Under the pieces are notes generated by a model. The model worked only from the letters and a program-made list of their open reading frames with translations. It was not told the origin of the DNA and ran no database searches. 64,000 nucleotides of DNA. Source: Phytoseiulus persimilis (taxonomy: Eukaryota > Arthropoda > Arachnida > Mesostigmata > Phytoseiidae). This document shows, piece by piece, positions 63,299 through 64,000 of this stretch. How positions within the stretch are numbered: the first letter of the stretch is position 1; every line of letters starts with the position of its first letter. The DNA lies in the NCBI GenBank assembly GCA_037576195.1, contig CM075104.1, forward strand, positions 316,775-380,774, read 5' to 3'. The position numbers and the translations under genes were made by a program.

Positions 63299-63732
63299 TT
63301 GACCCCGTGGTCGACAGGTGGAGTTGCTATTCACGAACGCAGAGGAGCACCTACGCAAGCAACTCCCACAATTACACCAGATCTCATTGATGAAGATCCT
63401 GGTGACATTCATGCCTGTAAAATACTCCTACGTAGCCAACCAACCCTAGTCCTTGCGACTGTGTATATGAATCCGGGAAAATCGTTCGAACTCATTGAAG
63501 AGTTCCTACTGAAATATGACCATGTTCTGTCCCCTGGTATACAAAACCAGAGAACTTCACTGATTCTATGCGGTGATTTCAATTGGAACCTGAAAGACCC
63601 CCTAAAAAGGAAAACAATATCGAATTTATGCGAAATCAATTTGAAAATCTTGAACTAATAACCGATCCTGAGATATTGACAACACGTGGCCGAACATGCA
63701 TCGATATCGTATTCTCGGGAGGCACTCCGTAG
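63299..63732 (+). pseudogene. EEP-type endonuclease fragment (LINE or Helentron origin)
   Basis: 63299-63620 encodes a central EEP domain: LVLATVYMNPGKSFELIEEF, then SLILCGDFNWNL with the GDFN catalytic motif. After a shift at an A-rich run near 63610-63620 the next frame has LITDPEILTTRGRTCIDIVF, the STIDxxF-like motif, and a TAG at 63730. The domain lacks its N and C termini. EEP domains occur in LINE ORF2 proteins and in Helentron-type Helitrons; no RT or helicase is attached, so the source is open. Confidence 0.7.
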
Positions 63733-64000
63733 CACTGAAGATAGGACCGTCGAAAACAAATTGAGGGGGGCTTTGGGCGGAAGCACTCGAGAAATTTTGG
63801 ACACATGCCACCGCCATTGATGAGAAATCTCAATATTGCTGAAGCATTTTCCCCTCTCGAGGGGTTGGGACACCCCCCTCCCTCTCGTTCTTTTGTAGGT
63901 GTTTCAAAACCAATCCACCGTACTTTCCAATTCATTTATCGACGAATTTTGTCTGTATCCCGGCTTGACGCTAGGTTGTTCGCATTTCTGCGCCCCGGTT
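63733..64000. other. No gene recognised at the right window edge
   Basis: Only short ORFs are present on either strand, none with a recognisable domain. Confidence 0.5.

Overview
This window is a stack of transposable elements from a eukaryotic, very probably arthropod, genome. BEL/Pao, Copia, Gypsy, CR1-like and R1-like families and a hAT transposase all occur within 64 kb, and the pol genes resemble arthropod elements. Species cannot be fixed; a chelicerate such as a tick or mite would fit but is not proven. I find no convincing host gene, tRNA, rRNA or CRISPR array.

Left half (1-41 kb). An old Copia element, here Copia-0, forms the scaffold. Its RT, RNase H and env-like gene are broken into pieces at 5450-5553, 11038-11242, 33553-34546 and 40231-40962. 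The pieces rejoin in protein alignment almost without loss. The gaps are later insertions: a BEL element (1-5449); a minus-strand Gypsy element carrying a decayed hAT (5554-11037); a minisatellite-bearing element (11243-33552); and an R1-like LINE (34547-40230, 14-bp target duplication). The minisatellite was itself hit by Copia-1 (16153-32975, TSD GATTG), and Copia-1 by Copia-2 (16470-24254, TSD ATTCG).

The most interesting object is Copia-2. Downstream of a normal gag-protease-integrase-RT-RNase H module it has a sense-strand gene for an envelope-like membrane protein (signal peptide, cysteine-rich ectodomain, transmembrane segment). The same gene follows RNase H in Copia-0 and survives as a fragment in Copia-1. 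Between this gene and the 3' LTR, Copia-2 carries two genes on the opposite strand. Each has a candidate TATA-type promoter, one GT-AG intron in the same phase directly after a transmembrane segment, and a poly(A) signal. One encodes a Thr/Ser-rich, mucin-like type II membrane protein. The element therefore looks ambisense, with one sense and two antisense surface-protein genes.

Right half (41-64 kb). More copies of the 45-bp minisatellite family lie at 41.4-42.8 kb and 61.6-63.2 kb. Between them are a broken Gypsy element (43.2-45.2 kb, minus), a Gypsy element with both LTRs (45189-50783, minus), a short unassigned region with an 85-codon ORF (51606-51863), and a second, decayed BEL element (51963-61393, minus). 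This BEL element is split by a nearly full-length CR1-like LINE (56110-60230, minus, 16-bp TSD). The far right end holds minisatellite fragments and a piece of an EEP-type endonuclease.

Many coding regions carry single frameshifts, several of them in homopolymer runs. Some may be sequencing errors rather than mutations.
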